In this document: in pieces, positions 25,190 through 32,949 of the stretch
Numbering within the stretch: position 1 is the first letter of the stretch
Layout: each line of letters begins with the position of its first letter
From: Armatimonadetes bacterium CG06_land_8_20_14_3_00_66_21
Lineage (GTDB): Bacteria; Armatimonadota; Abditibacteriia; CG2-30-66-41
Direction of reading: 5' to 3'
Assembly: GCA_002779825.1 (NCBI GenBank)
Contig: PEVN01000190.1
Location: 1-35,862 of the forward strand
DNA length: 35,862 bases
Notes under the pieces: model-generated
Seen by the model: the letters and a program-made list of their open reading frames with translations, nothing else
Databases searched by the model: none
What the model was told of the DNA's origin: nothing
Translations under genes and position numbers: made by a program

Positions 25190-26869
25190 TCAACGGAGCT
25201 GGACTCGATAGAGCAACGGGGTCCCTTCGGCGGGGTAGAGGGGTGTGAGGAAGGGGTACGCAGGGGCGACTCCCTGGCTTAGCGCTCGCTCGTAGGCGCC
25301 GTAGTACACGTACTGCACGCGGCCCGCTGAGAGGAAGTCTGCGGCTTCTGTCGACGACATCCTTCCGGCGTAGAATCGGCCGACAGCCCCCAGTTTCGTC
25401 TCGAAGTTCAGCGTCTCCGCCCAATGCCCGGCGTACACCGTGTTGCCGGACAGGCCGGGTATGTAGCTGCCCGCGTACGGTGCGGAGAGGACCACGGCGT
25501 CGTTGCTCGAGTGCGCGTCCAACCAGCGGAGGGCGGCAAGCTCGTCGTTCCCGAGATAGTATGGCGGCTGAGCGACCGAGGCCCGAGTGAGGTTGTTGGT
25601 GGCTGCAAGTTGCAGTGTCATGCCTACGAACGCCACGTTGGAGGGCACCATCGCGAGCAGCGAAAAGCCCCAGAGCACGCGGTTGGCGGCCCGCCGAACC
25701 GGTCCTCGCCAGCGGCGTCGGTTCAGCACGACCGGCAGCCAGCTCCCCAGCGCCAACGCGGCAAGAAAGCAGACCGGCAGGTGGAGACCCTCGATCATCT
25801 TCCGCTGGAAGGAGACCGGGAGGCACAGGCAACTCACGGCAGCCACCACCCAGCAGGTGGCGAACCGGGCCTCCTGGCGCCGACTCCGCCAAGCCACCCA
25901 CGCCCCCAGCAGCGCCAGGGGGACGAGAAAGCCGTACGCGGCGAGCAAGTCCCGGGGAGGCGGCGGGGCTGTCACCGTGAGCGCTTTGGCGCGGAAGATG
26001 GCGTTGTGCTGGAAGGTCCAGTACTGGTAGACCAACGAAGGAGCGGAACAGCTCACGACAACCGCGGCCCGAGCGAGGACCGCAGCCCCTCCCCGGCGCG
26101 TCTCGACGAGTCGGTACAAGCACCAAAGAAGCAGCGTCAGGTAAAGCGGAAACAGATCGTATGTATGGAAGTTGCCGAGGAGCAGCGCCACCAACCCGCT
26201 GGCGACGGCGTACCGCATCCACCCCAGCCGGTCTGACAACAGGTACAGCCCCAGCGAAAGAACCAGCAGCAGCATGGAGGTTGAGAACAGCGGATACAAG
26301 TACAGCGAGAGGAAGGTGATCGCTTCGGGCATACAGAGCTGCATGCCGAAGTCTGGTGGGTTCAGGAGGGGGAGACCCACTGTGCCCAGCCCTTGGTTCA
26401 GCCACGGCGCGGCCCAACCCAGGCCGGAGGCGGTTCCGGCCAGCAGCAAGCAAAGGCGCCGGACCTCAAGCCGCGGCGTCAGCAGCGAGGCAAACCAGTA
26501 GAGAGCCACGCACAAAGCCGTGCCGCTGACGATCCTCGCCAGATGATAGACGAACACCGGCTGCAGCCGCGTGACCCGCGCGAGCCTGCCAAGCCCCAAC
26601 ATGAACAAGTTGAGAAACGACGCCTGCTGGGGCTCGGTGGTGAAGGCATCGCGGAGTAACCACTGACCGTCGGCAGCCTGTCGGATCCAGGAGAGATGCA
26701 CGTTCGGCTCATCGGGGTTGTAAAGGAGCCAGAGATACTGCTGCCCCGGGGGGGTGAGACACCAAGCGTACACGTATGGCAGGACGGTGAGGACCATGAG
26801 TGCCGCGCCAACAGACAGCGCCCAGCGCAATTCAGCGGGTCGAAGGAGGGTTCTGGTGGGAGAGCGCAC
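25190..26869 (-). CDS. GT-C-type polytopic membrane glycosyltransferase-like protein
   Basis: The 559-residue product has about ten to twelve membrane segments spread over residues 17-430 and a soluble C-terminal part (about 440-559, NDELAALRWLDAHSSNDAVV and GHWAETLNF). The first outer loop carries NPDEPNVHLSW, with D53-E54 in the position of the acidic catalytic pair of GT-C lipid-linked glycosyltransferases. It therefore probably transfers a sugar from a polyprenyl carrier outside the membrane; acceptor and sugar are unknown. It starts at GTG 26869 without a clear ribosome site; the end of the inverted-repeat element lies about 15 bases upstream and supplies a TATA-like sequence. It ends just before the phoH promoter, so it is probably a separate transcript. 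Confidence 0.7.
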   Translation of the reverse strand: MRSPTRTLLRPAELRWALSVGAALMVLTVLPYVYAWCLTPPGQQYLWLLYNPDEPNVHLSWIRQAADGQWLLRDAFTTEPQQASFLNLFMLGLGRLARVTRLQPVFVYHLARIVSGTALCVALYWFASLLTPRLEVRRLCLLLAGTASGLGWAAPWLNQGLGTVGLPLLNPPDFGMQLCMPEAITFLSLYLYPLFSTSMLLLVLSLGLYLLSDRLGWMRYAVASGLVALLLGNFHTYDLFPLYLTLLLWCLYRLVETRRGGAAVLARAAVVVSCSAPSLVYQYWTFQHNAIFRAKALTVTAPPPPRDLLAAYGFLVPLALLGAWVAWRSRRQEARFATCWVVAAVSCLCLPVSFQRKMIEGLHLPVCFLAALALGSWLPVVLNRRRWRGPVRRAANRVLWGFSLLAMVPSNVAFVGMTLQLAATNNLTRASVAQPPYYLGNDELAALRWLDAHSSNDAVVLSAPYAGSYIPGLSGNTVYAGHWAETLNFETKLGAVGRFYAGRMSSTEAADFLSAGRVQYVYYGAYERALSQGVAPAYPFLTPLYPAEGTPLLYRVQLR

Positions 26870-26883
26870 AGAGGTAGCCTATC

Positions 26884-27032
26884 TATAGTCGCGAAGGTTA
26901 GGAATACACCGAAGTGGAAGTTCGCAGAACTTCACCCGTGGGCGTGTGGTGAGCACCCAACACACTGCTGTGCACGCAGAGGCGTCGAACTTGTGCAATA
27001 GCTTCGGTGTATTCCTAACCTTCGCGAGTATA
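26884..27032. mobile_element. MITE-like element with 26-bp terminal inverted repeats
   Basis: Bases 26889-26914 and 27002-27027 are exact reverse complements (26 of 26). One mismatched base and TATA lie outside each end, which may be the target duplication. The 87-base interior has no gene but holds a perfect hairpin GAAGTTC-GCA-GAACTTC at 26917-26933. The size of about 149 bases and the structure fit a non-autonomous miniature element or a large intergenic hairpin; no matching transposase is in the window. Confidence 0.7.
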
Positions 27033-27259
27033 CGAGACGAACCGAACGCACCGCAAACGACGACGCCCTGCGGCGGGCAGGAGACCCACCGGATTTTAGT
27101 GAACCGCGAGTGGCAAGTCAAACTGCCTCCGGATTGCCGGCGGGCGAATGCATTGCAGTATATGGGCGAAGAACCGCCTGGGTCTGTCCGGGGGCTGCGG
27201 CCACACGCCAAGTGCGCCGCGAGTCGGCAGGGCATCCGCCCTCTGCCGAGGAATTCCTC

Positions 27260-27288
27260 TTGACACAGCAGAGCGGGATCCCTATAAT
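27260..27288 (+). promoter_or_regulatory. Perfect consensus sigma-70 promoter for the sigma factor gene
   Basis: TTGACA (27260-27265), 17 bases, TATAAT (27283-27288). This matches both hexamers and the optimal spacing without a mismatch. Transcription should start near 27295. Confidence 0.88.
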
Positions 27289-27561
27289 GGTCCCGTTCCG
27301 CCCCAATCCCAAACAAGGGTTGCCTCCGGCTGGCTGCCGGGTCACCCTCAGTATTGCCGGCCCGGATGACACACAGATGAGGTTTCCAAGCGAGGCAGGG
27401 GTCCTACAGCGGCCGCTCGACCGACCTCGTCCGAGGCTGGACCGATTGAATCGCCCTTTCACCAGTCAAGGCACCCGGAAGGGGTCTGCGGGCCTGCGGC
27501 GAACCTGATTTTCGGCGCGTCCTGCTCTGCCGGGATCAACGCGACGAACCGAGGAGACGGA
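27289..27561 (+). other. Leader of the sigma factor gene
   Basis: About 265 transcribed bases precede the sigma start. I see no open frame with a ribosome site and no known riboswitch; several GC-rich inverted repeats are possible. The preceding part of this gap, 27033-27259, also holds no recognisable gene. Confidence 0.4.
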
Positions 27562-28641
27562 GTGGTTACTACGACGATGATGAGCACCCCGAGCGGGAAT
27601 GTCTCAACGATTACCCCAAGCCAGCGCCGCCGGCGCTCCAGCAGCGCGGTGTCCCGGAAGGCCGACGAGGCGAGGGTCACCCTGACCCAGGAAGACGCGA
27701 AGCTTGTCCAGAACAAGCTGTCCCACAGCGCGATCCTGACCGCGGCGACGAAAGAAGCCAAGCTGGCAAGGGCCGTTGCGCTCGCCCGCGAAGAGATGCC
27801 TACCGAACACGGGCTGATGGACGACCCGGTCGACGCCTGGTACAGCCAGATCCGCAGCACGCCGATCCTGACCGCTGAGGAAGAGGTCGCCCTCGCCAAG
27901 CGCATCGAGGGGGGCGACGAGCGGGCGCGGCGACGGATGGTCGAGTCGAACCTGCGACTCGTGTTCCGCATTGCCCAGAAGCACTGCCGACAGGGCGTGA
28001 ATGGGCTGACCATGGCCGACCTTATTCAGGAGGGGAACATCGGCCTGATCCGCGCGGTCAAGAAATTCGACTACCGGAAGGGCTTCAAGTTCAGTACCTA
28101 CGCCACCTACTGGATCGAGCAGGCCATCACGCGCGCCATCGAGCAGCGCGGCCCAATCATCCGGCGACCGGCGCACATCGTCGAAGCCATGCGCAAGGCG
28201 CGGACGACCGTCGCCCGCCTCAGCCGCGAGTTGGGCCGCCCCCCCACGCTGGAAGAGATCGCCACCTCTTTGGGAATGACCCAGCCCGCCCTGGAGCGCG
28301 TCCTTTCGGTGGCTGACGACCCTCTCTCGCTGGATGCCACCATCAGTGATGAGCGAACAGACACGCTGGCAGACTTCGTCGAAGACGGCGTGTCGGACGC
28401 GCCCGATCATGCAGCAATGACTTCTGTCCTGCGCGGCGAGATCGAGCAGGCGTTGGGCGACTTGCTCCCCCGCGAACAAGAGGTAATCCGCCTGCGGTTC
28501 GGGCTTGACGACGGCGTGCCGCAGACCCTGGAGCAGATTCGTCACCGGTTCGGCGTCAGCCGCGAGCGCGTGCGCCAGATCGAGCGCAACGCGCTCAACA
28601 AACTGCGCCAGTCCGACTGCTTCGCCGGTCAGCTCAGTTAG
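27562..28641 (+). CDS. RNA polymerase sigma factor, sigma-70 group 1/2 (RpoD/SigA-like)
   Basis: The 359-residue protein directs RNA polymerase to promoters. Region 1.2 begins at about residue 88 ([10 protein letters not shown]), region 2 at 127-200 ([45 protein letters not shown]), region 3 near 215-260 and region 4 at 290-355 with the helix-turn-helix [19 protein letters not shown]. Region 1.1 is absent or very divergent; a Ser/Thr/Arg-rich tail takes its place. The -10-binding residues Q187 and T190 are present, but the Arg usually next to them is E186, so it could be a group 2 paralogue rather than the principal factor. GTG 27562 follows GAGGAG at five bases. It is preceded by a perfect promoter and closed by a hairpin terminator. 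Confidence 0.88.
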   Translation: MVTTTMMSTPSGNVSTITPSQRRRRSSSAVSRKADEARVTLTQEDAKLVQNKLSHSAILTAATKEAKLARAVALAREEMPTEHGLMDDPVDAWYSQIRSTPILTAEEEVALAKRIEGGDERARRRMVESNLRLVFRIAQKHCRQGVNGLTMADLIQEGNIGLIRAVKKFDYRKGFKFSTYATYWIEQAITRAIEQRGPIIRRPAHIVEAMRKARTTVARLSRELGRPPTLEEIATSLGMTQPALERVLSVADDPLSLDATISDERTDTLADFVEDGVSDAPDHAAMTSVLRGEIEQALGDLLPREQEVIRLRFGLDDGVPQTLEQIRHRFGVSRERVRQIERNALNKLRQSDCFAGQLS

Positions 28642-28667
28642 CCAGAGTCCTTCCGCTTGCGCTTCGA

Positions 28668-28692
28668 GGCCCGCCTTCGGGCGGGCCTTCTT
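28668..28692 (+). terminator. Rho-independent terminator after the sigma gene
   Basis: GGCCCGCC, a TTCG tetraloop, GGCGGGCC and then TTCTT form a perfect eight-pair stem with a short T-rich tail, 27 bases after the stop codon. Confidence 0.85.
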
Positions 28693-28732
28693 GCTGTCTG
28701 AGCGCATTCTCCCAAGAGAGCCCACCGGGCGC

Positions 28733-28761
28733 TTGACAACACCGAGGGAGGATGGCAGGAT
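28733..28761 (+). promoter_or_regulatory. Possible promoter for the two-CW gene and era
   Basis: A perfect TTGACA (28733-28738) is followed at 17 bases by CAGGAT, a poor -10. It lies between the terminator and the next gene, where a promoter is expected. Confidence 0.4.
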
Positions 28762-28823
28762 GGTAGCAACCCGAAAGAGAACGCGATTCGCGCCGCAGCG
28801 AGCAATAGCCGGAGGATCACCCC

Positions 28824-29069
28824 GTGGGAGACTTCACCAAACCCGCCGCCACCGATGTCGACCTAAGGGGAATTGGCAGGAATCTGTGCCAGCCCATTCG
28901 CGAGTGTCCGGCCAGTCAGTACCTGGTCTGCGGGTGTCTGGAGACCGGGCAGAACTGCTGGGACATTGAGGACAAGCCCTGCTGCAAGCGCGACGAGTAT
29001 GAGCGCTGCCTGAGTTGCGAGATTTACCTCGCGGCGGTCGCTCAGGAAAAGGGCAAACCGGGCGAGTAG
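28824..29069 (+). CDS. Small cysteine-rich two-CW-type protein
   Basis: An 81-residue cytoplasmic protein with nine cysteines (residues 22, 28, 36, 38, 45, 53, 54, 62, 65). The pattern NCWDIEDKPCC followed by RCLSCEIY resembles the two-CW domain, a small putative metal-binding module found in environmental bacteria. The spacing suggests Zn or Fe-S binding, which cannot be decided from sequence. GTG 28824 follows GGAGGA at seven bases. It sits 37 bases before era on the same strand, so the two are likely co-transcribed. Confidence 0.75.
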   Translation: MGDFTKPAATDVDLRGIGRNLCQPIRECPASQYLVCGCLETGQNCWDIEDKPCCKRDEYERCLSCEIYLAAVAQEKGKPGE

Positions 29070-29106
29070 CCACCGACTGGGCGGGCGCTTCACACACGAT
29101 ATCACC

Positions 29107-30006
29107 ATGCCAACCCCTCTCCGTTCCGGCTTTGCCGCCGTTCTCGGGAAGACAAACGTCGGCAAGTCCACCCTCCTCAATGCGTTGGTGGGCGCCAAAG
29201 TCTCCATCGTCACCGACAAGCCTCAGACCACGCGCCACCGAATTGTCGGCATTGTCAATCGCGATTGGGCGCAACTGGTGCTCCTCGACACCCCCGGCAT
29301 TCACCAGCCCAAGCACCCACTGGATGAAGCCCTCTTGACCGCGGCGAATCGCGCCTTGCCCGACGCGGAGTTGTGCCTGCTCGTGGCAGACGTGTCGGGC
29401 TCGCCCTCCCGGGAAGACGAACAGGCAGCGCGGCTCGTCCGCGACTCAGGCATCCCGACCGTGCTCGCCCTGAACAAGTGCGACCGAGTGCTCCCGGACG
29501 TGATCGAGGCCCGCGCCGTGCAGTACGGCACGCTCGTGCAGCCGGTCGCTGCACACCGGATCTCCGCCCTGACCGGCGCCGGCCTGGACGGCCTGATCGA
29601 CGACCTGTTGTCGCGCCTGCCGGAGGGTCCCCACTACTACCCTGCCGACTCGACCACCGATCAGGTGGAGGACTTCCTCGTCGCGGAGCGGATCCGCGAG
29701 TGCGTCATGGAGTCGCTCCATCAAGAGGTGCCGTACTCGGTTGCGGTCACCGTGGATCAGCTCGAGCCGCGGGACAACGGCAAGCTCTACATCCACGCCA
29801 ACCTCTACGTCGAGCGCGACAGCCAGAAGCGCATCCTGATCGGGCAAGGGGGGCAGACGCTGAAGGCCATCGGCGCCGCCGCCCGTGGGCAGCTCGAACC
29901 GATCTTCGGTCAATCGGTATTCCTCGATCTCTGGGTCCGCGTGCTCCCCAAGTGGCGGAAGAACGAGAGTTCCCTGCGCCGACTGGGGTACCTCGGGTCG
30001 GCCTGA
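29107..30006 (+). CDS. era: GTPase Era
   Basis: Era binds the 3' end of 16S rRNA and helps assemble the 30S subunit. The 299-residue protein has all GTPase motifs: G1 GKTNVGKST (14-22), G2 TT (41-42), G3 DTPG (61-64), G4 NKCD (123-126). A C-terminal KH domain with LIGQGGQTLKAIG at about residue 247 follows. The length is normal. ATG 29107 lacks a strong ribosome site but matches the family N-terminus. YbeY, which works in the same 16S maturation pathway, is encoded 7.6 kb away in the opposite operon rather than next to era as in many genomes. Confidence 0.95.
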   Translation: MPTPLRSGFAAVLGKTNVGKSTLLNALVGAKVSIVTDKPQTTRHRIVGIVNRDWAQLVLLDTPGIHQPKHPLDEALLTAANRALPDAELCLLVADVSGSPSREDEQAARLVRDSGIPTVLALNKCDRVLPDVIEARAVQYGTLVQPVAAHRISALTGAGLDGLIDDLLSRLPEGPHYYPADSTTDQVEDFLVAERIRECVMESLHQEVPYSVAVTVDQLEPRDNGKLYIHANLYVERDSQKRILIGQGGQTLKAIGAAARGQLEPIFGQSVFLDLWVRVLPKWRKNESSLRRLGYLGSA

Positions 30007-30043
30007 GTCGCACACCGGCTCCGCCCCGCAGCCGGCGTGCGAC
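30007..30043. terminator. Hairpin between convergent era and the glycosidase gene
   Basis: GTCGCACACCGGCT pairs with AGCCGGCGTGCGAC across a nine-base loop, 14 positions with one mismatch, immediately after the era stop. It has no T run but is well placed to serve both converging transcripts. Confidence 0.5.
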
Positions 30044-30096
30044 CTACTGAACACAGCCTCTTGGCGAGCCGCTTCTCACCACTGGGCTCGTAGCCC

Positions 30097-32328
30097 TCAT
30101 CGTGGGCCGCCGTCCGGCCCACGTAGCCGGAACCAAACCGTGTCCCCCGGCAGGAAGCGCACGCTGACTTCGCCGTCGCTGCGCCCAACGACCTCCGCCT
30201 CGATAGGCTCCGCGGCGACTCCGTCCGGCAGGAAGATCGGCTTCACGCCTCCCTCACCGGAATGGACCATCAGGAAGGCGCCATCGGTTTGCACGATCTC
30301 CCCACCGCGGACCCAGAGGTGACAGCCGGCGCTCTCGAATAGCCGGCGGAGGACTGACGCTGTTGGGTCCATGTCGCCCAAGAGGAGGCTGCGGTGACTG
30401 CCGTGCTGTCGCTCTGCCGACGAGACTTGTCCGCCCGCGCGGTAGCGACCCAGCGGCTGGGCGGCCGCGTCCGTCACCACCAGGCGCGGCGACACGGTGA
30501 GGGGAGCACCCCACGACTCGCCGGCGAGCAGGCCCTCGCCGGTGCTTCCCAAGGCGGCGTCTGCCACCTCAACCCGGATGCCGGTCAGCCTGGCGACGTT
30601 CTCCGCGTTGGCACTGTGCGGACCGAGGTATCCCGGTGCGTAGATCCAGACCGCCGTCGCCTGCTCGCGGTCGAGGCGGACACGAATGGCGCCGATCTGC
30701 TCGTCGCTCAGCCGGAAGGCGTTGGCGAACACGTAGACCTTGCAGGCAGGCACGATGTTGGCGAGAAAGTCGGCCAAGGTGTAGCACCCGACGGACGCGC
30801 CCGCTTTGGCGCTCTCGTCACGCAGGCGGTACATGGTCCAGTAGTTCGTGTCCCAGTCGTCCTTCACGCAGAACTTGCTGTCTTCGTCGAGGAGCACGGC
30901 AACTTCGGGACGGTAGGGCTGCGGGTCTCGGTATACGTCGGCATACCGCTCCTTGCGCTCGCGGAGCATGTGCCACAGGTCGGGGTGATTGAATGCTCCC
31001 CGCGAGACCAAGTCCATCCACCACGTCCCAGCCCGGTGCGCGAGAATCGAGCCGAAGTTGCGTTCGAGGACGTTCACCGACTCGTGCAAGTCGGCACACC
31101 GCTTGTCGAACAGCGTGAAATGCTCAGGCAGGTTCGCGAGGTCCACGAGGCTGGTGCGGGTGTCGTCTTCATTGAACCAGAGCTTGCCGTGGGCAGCGAC
31201 TGAATCGACCGGACACATGAAACCGCCCGGCTCGCCGGCGAAGCGGCCCATGTAGGAGTAGGGGCTGGCAACCAAGTCAACGTCGGGGCACTCCAACAGC
31301 CGGCCCAGCCGGTAGTGCCCCGCGAGACTGCCCGGCAGGTCAACAGTGTAGCCGCAAAAGAACGCGCTGAGCTTTCGCCCGCCGCTGGTCTCCTTCACGA
31401 TCCGCGCCCACTCAGTAATCCGGTCGGCCGTCACGTCGCTGGTGAACTCGGAGAAGTCGAGCCAGTTCTGCTCTCTGGGCAGGTCGTAGAAGACCTGGAT
31501 CAGGGCGTCTCGGCCTTTCCCGCGCATGGGGAACCGTCCCGGGTCGAAGACCGGGAGGAGGGCTGACTCCAGCGTCACGTCCGGGGCGTCCCACGCCGCG
31601 CGCAACGCCGTGTCCGTTTCGTACCGGACGCGCAGCCACTTGCGGAATGCGGCCCGGTTGGCGTCTGAGTAGTCGGGGCCTTTCTGCCGGTAGTCCTCCA
31701 AGAACATCTCGTGGTAGGGTCCGCCGGCGTGCCATGCCAGGATGCGCTTGCCGTAATCGCTGGCTTCGTAGTGGCTGACCAGGTCCGCGAGATCGTCGTT
31801 GGTTGCCTTGCGGAACCACTCAGACGCGATGGACAGCCCCGGTGTCGAGCCGTCGGCAAAGCGCGCCTGCTCCGTCTCAGGAATGGTCTTCTCCCGCACT
31901 TCCTTCCACGACCAGTTGGGGCCGGGGTAGACCCGAGCCAGGAACAGCGCCTCCGGGTCGACGGCAAGGAACTTGTCCAGCAGCCCCTTCCCGTACTCGT
32001 AGTTGGGCGTCACCCCATCCGGCCGGCGCGGGCACCGCAGCGGCAGCGAGTAGAGATGCACCCCCGCGTCCCGCGCCAACGCCACCTGCTCCCGGAGGTA
32101 CCGGTCGGACTCGGGCCCTGGAATGTCAGTGTTGTAGAAGAACACGACGGGCACCGTCGGCTTCCCGTCGAGAAGGAGCCGGGGCACACCGTTCGTGGAC
32201 TTCACTTCGACCTTCTGCACTCCGGCGCCAAGCTCGGCAGACGCCGTGCCCAGGGAGCCGAGAACAATCAGGAAGACAGCGACCGACAGCGCGACTGAGG
32301 TGGCCATCGAGAGAGGGTGGTGGCACAT
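30097..32328 (-). CDS. Secreted GH42-like glycoside hydrolase
   Basis: The product is 743 residues with a signal peptide (hydrophobic ALSVAVFLIVLGSL, cleavage near TASA-EL). The next 400 residues form a TIM barrel like the beta-galactosidase (GH42/GHA) clan: VFFYNTDIPG, AGVHLYSLPL and ILAWHAGGPYHEMF, where E207 lies at the strand-4 position of the acid/base. WFNEDDTRTS fits the late-strand nucleophile region, and a trimerisation-like domain follows (PEVAVLLDEDSKFCV, VYVFANAF). It probably cleaves a plant or exopolysaccharide side chain outside the cytoplasm; the substrate is unknown. ATG 32328 has no ribosome site; ATG 32307 is a second candidate. Confidence 0.75.
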   Translation of the reverse strand: MCHHPLSMATSVALSVAVFLIVLGSLGTASAELGAGVQKVEVKSTNGVPRLLLDGKPTVPVVFFYNTDIPGPESDRYLREQVALARDAGVHLYSLPLRCPRRPDGVTPNYEYGKGLLDKFLAVDPEALFLARVYPGPNWSWKEVREKTIPETEQARFADGSTPGLSIASEWFRKATNDDLADLVSHYEASDYGKRILAWHAGGPYHEMFLEDYRQKGPDYSDANRAAFRKWLRVRYETDTALRAAWDAPDVTLESALLPVFDPGRFPMRGKGRDALIQVFYDLPREQNWLDFSEFTSDVTADRITEWARIVKETSGGRKLSAFFCGYTVDLPGSLAGHYRLGRLLECPDVDLVASPYSYMGRFAGEPGGFMCPVDSVAAHGKLWFNEDDTRTSLVDLANLPEHFTLFDKRCADLHESVNVLERNFGSILAHRAGTWWMDLVSRGAFNHPDLWHMLRERKERYADVYRDPQPYRPEVAVLLDEDSKFCVKDDWDTNYWTMYRLRDESAKAGASVGCYTLADFLANIVPACKVYVFANAFRLSDEQIGAIRVRLDREQATAVWIYAPGYLGPHSANAENVARLTGIRVEVADAALGSTGEGLLAGESWGAPLTVSPRLVVTDAAAQPLGRYRAGGQVSSAERQHGSHRSLLLGDMDPTASVLRRLFESAGCHLWVRGGEIVQTDGAFLMVHSGEGGVKPIFLPDGVAAEPIEAEVVGRSDGEVSVRFLPGDTVWFRLRGPDGGPR

Positions 32329-32355
32329 AATGGTCTGTTTCGGCCCGTCGCCGCG

Positions 32356-32570
32356 TCAGCCTGCAGCGCCCGGCAGACGCGCGTCGGGCTGGCCGCGCAT
32401 TCCGCCGAGTTCGTAGATCTGGACGGGACCGTCGATGCCTTTCACCTTCACGCGTAGTTGCCCCCCCGATCTCGGCGACGTCGCCGACCTCAGCCGAGGT
32501 GGACTGAGAGAGCAGGATCTGCCCACCGACTGTGAACGATTCGAGACGGGCCGCAACGGTCGCGGCGGCG
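32356..32570 (-). pseudogene. C-terminal remnant of a class III adenylate/guanylate cyclase, frameshifted
   Basis: The minus strand reads ATVAARLESFTVGGQILLSQST and then, in the next frame, LRVKVKGIDGPVQIYELGG. This is the end of a class III nucleotide cyclase catalytic domain. The frames join at seven consecutive G (plus-strand C 32461-32467); six would keep the frame. Everything upstream, including the metal-binding aspartates, is missing, so no active enzyme is made. Confidence 0.75.
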
Positions 32571-32909
32571 TTGGGCAAGCCGAAGGCGGACGACCGCTTG
32601 GACCGCAACGAGCGGCAGTGCCGCTATCTACTCCCAGACGGCTCCGCGGTGCATGTGACGTATTTCGGCGGGCAAGCCCAGGCCTTTGCCCTCCGCTTCA
32701 AGCAGCCCACCGATTCCCCGGACCATGCCTTGCGGCTGGCCGGTGCCGCTCCGGAGGAGTTGGCGGTGGTCGACCTAATCGCCACCGCCAAGTCCTGGGA
32801 GGGCACCACGGCCGGCGTCGCCTTCGACGATCTGACCGTCTTCACCGACGCGCAACAGGTATCGAAGTGGGTGCGGGTCGAGGCGAAGGTGAAGGGGTGT
32901 CCCGAGTAG
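32568..32909 (+). pseudogene. 5'-truncated fragment of an unknown gene
   Basis: About 110 codons read GKPKADDRLDRNE, then YLLPDGSAVHVTYFGG and SPDHALRLAGAAPEELAVVD, with normal codon use and a stop at 32907-32909. The sequence is protein-like and globular, but there is no ribosome site or plausible N-terminus: upstream bases belong to the cyclase remnant on the other strand. I do not recognise the family. It is probably the 3' part of a lost gene, less likely a short gene starting near 32532. Confidence 0.5.
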
Positions 32910-32949
32910 CCAGCGGCCGAACTCCCTCGCCGCATCCCTCAACGCCAAC

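Noticed and set aside
26884-27032. tRNA or other known structured RNA
   Set aside because: The long inverted repeat has no cloverleaf arms or T-loop sequence; I found no tRNA-like sequence anywhere in the window.
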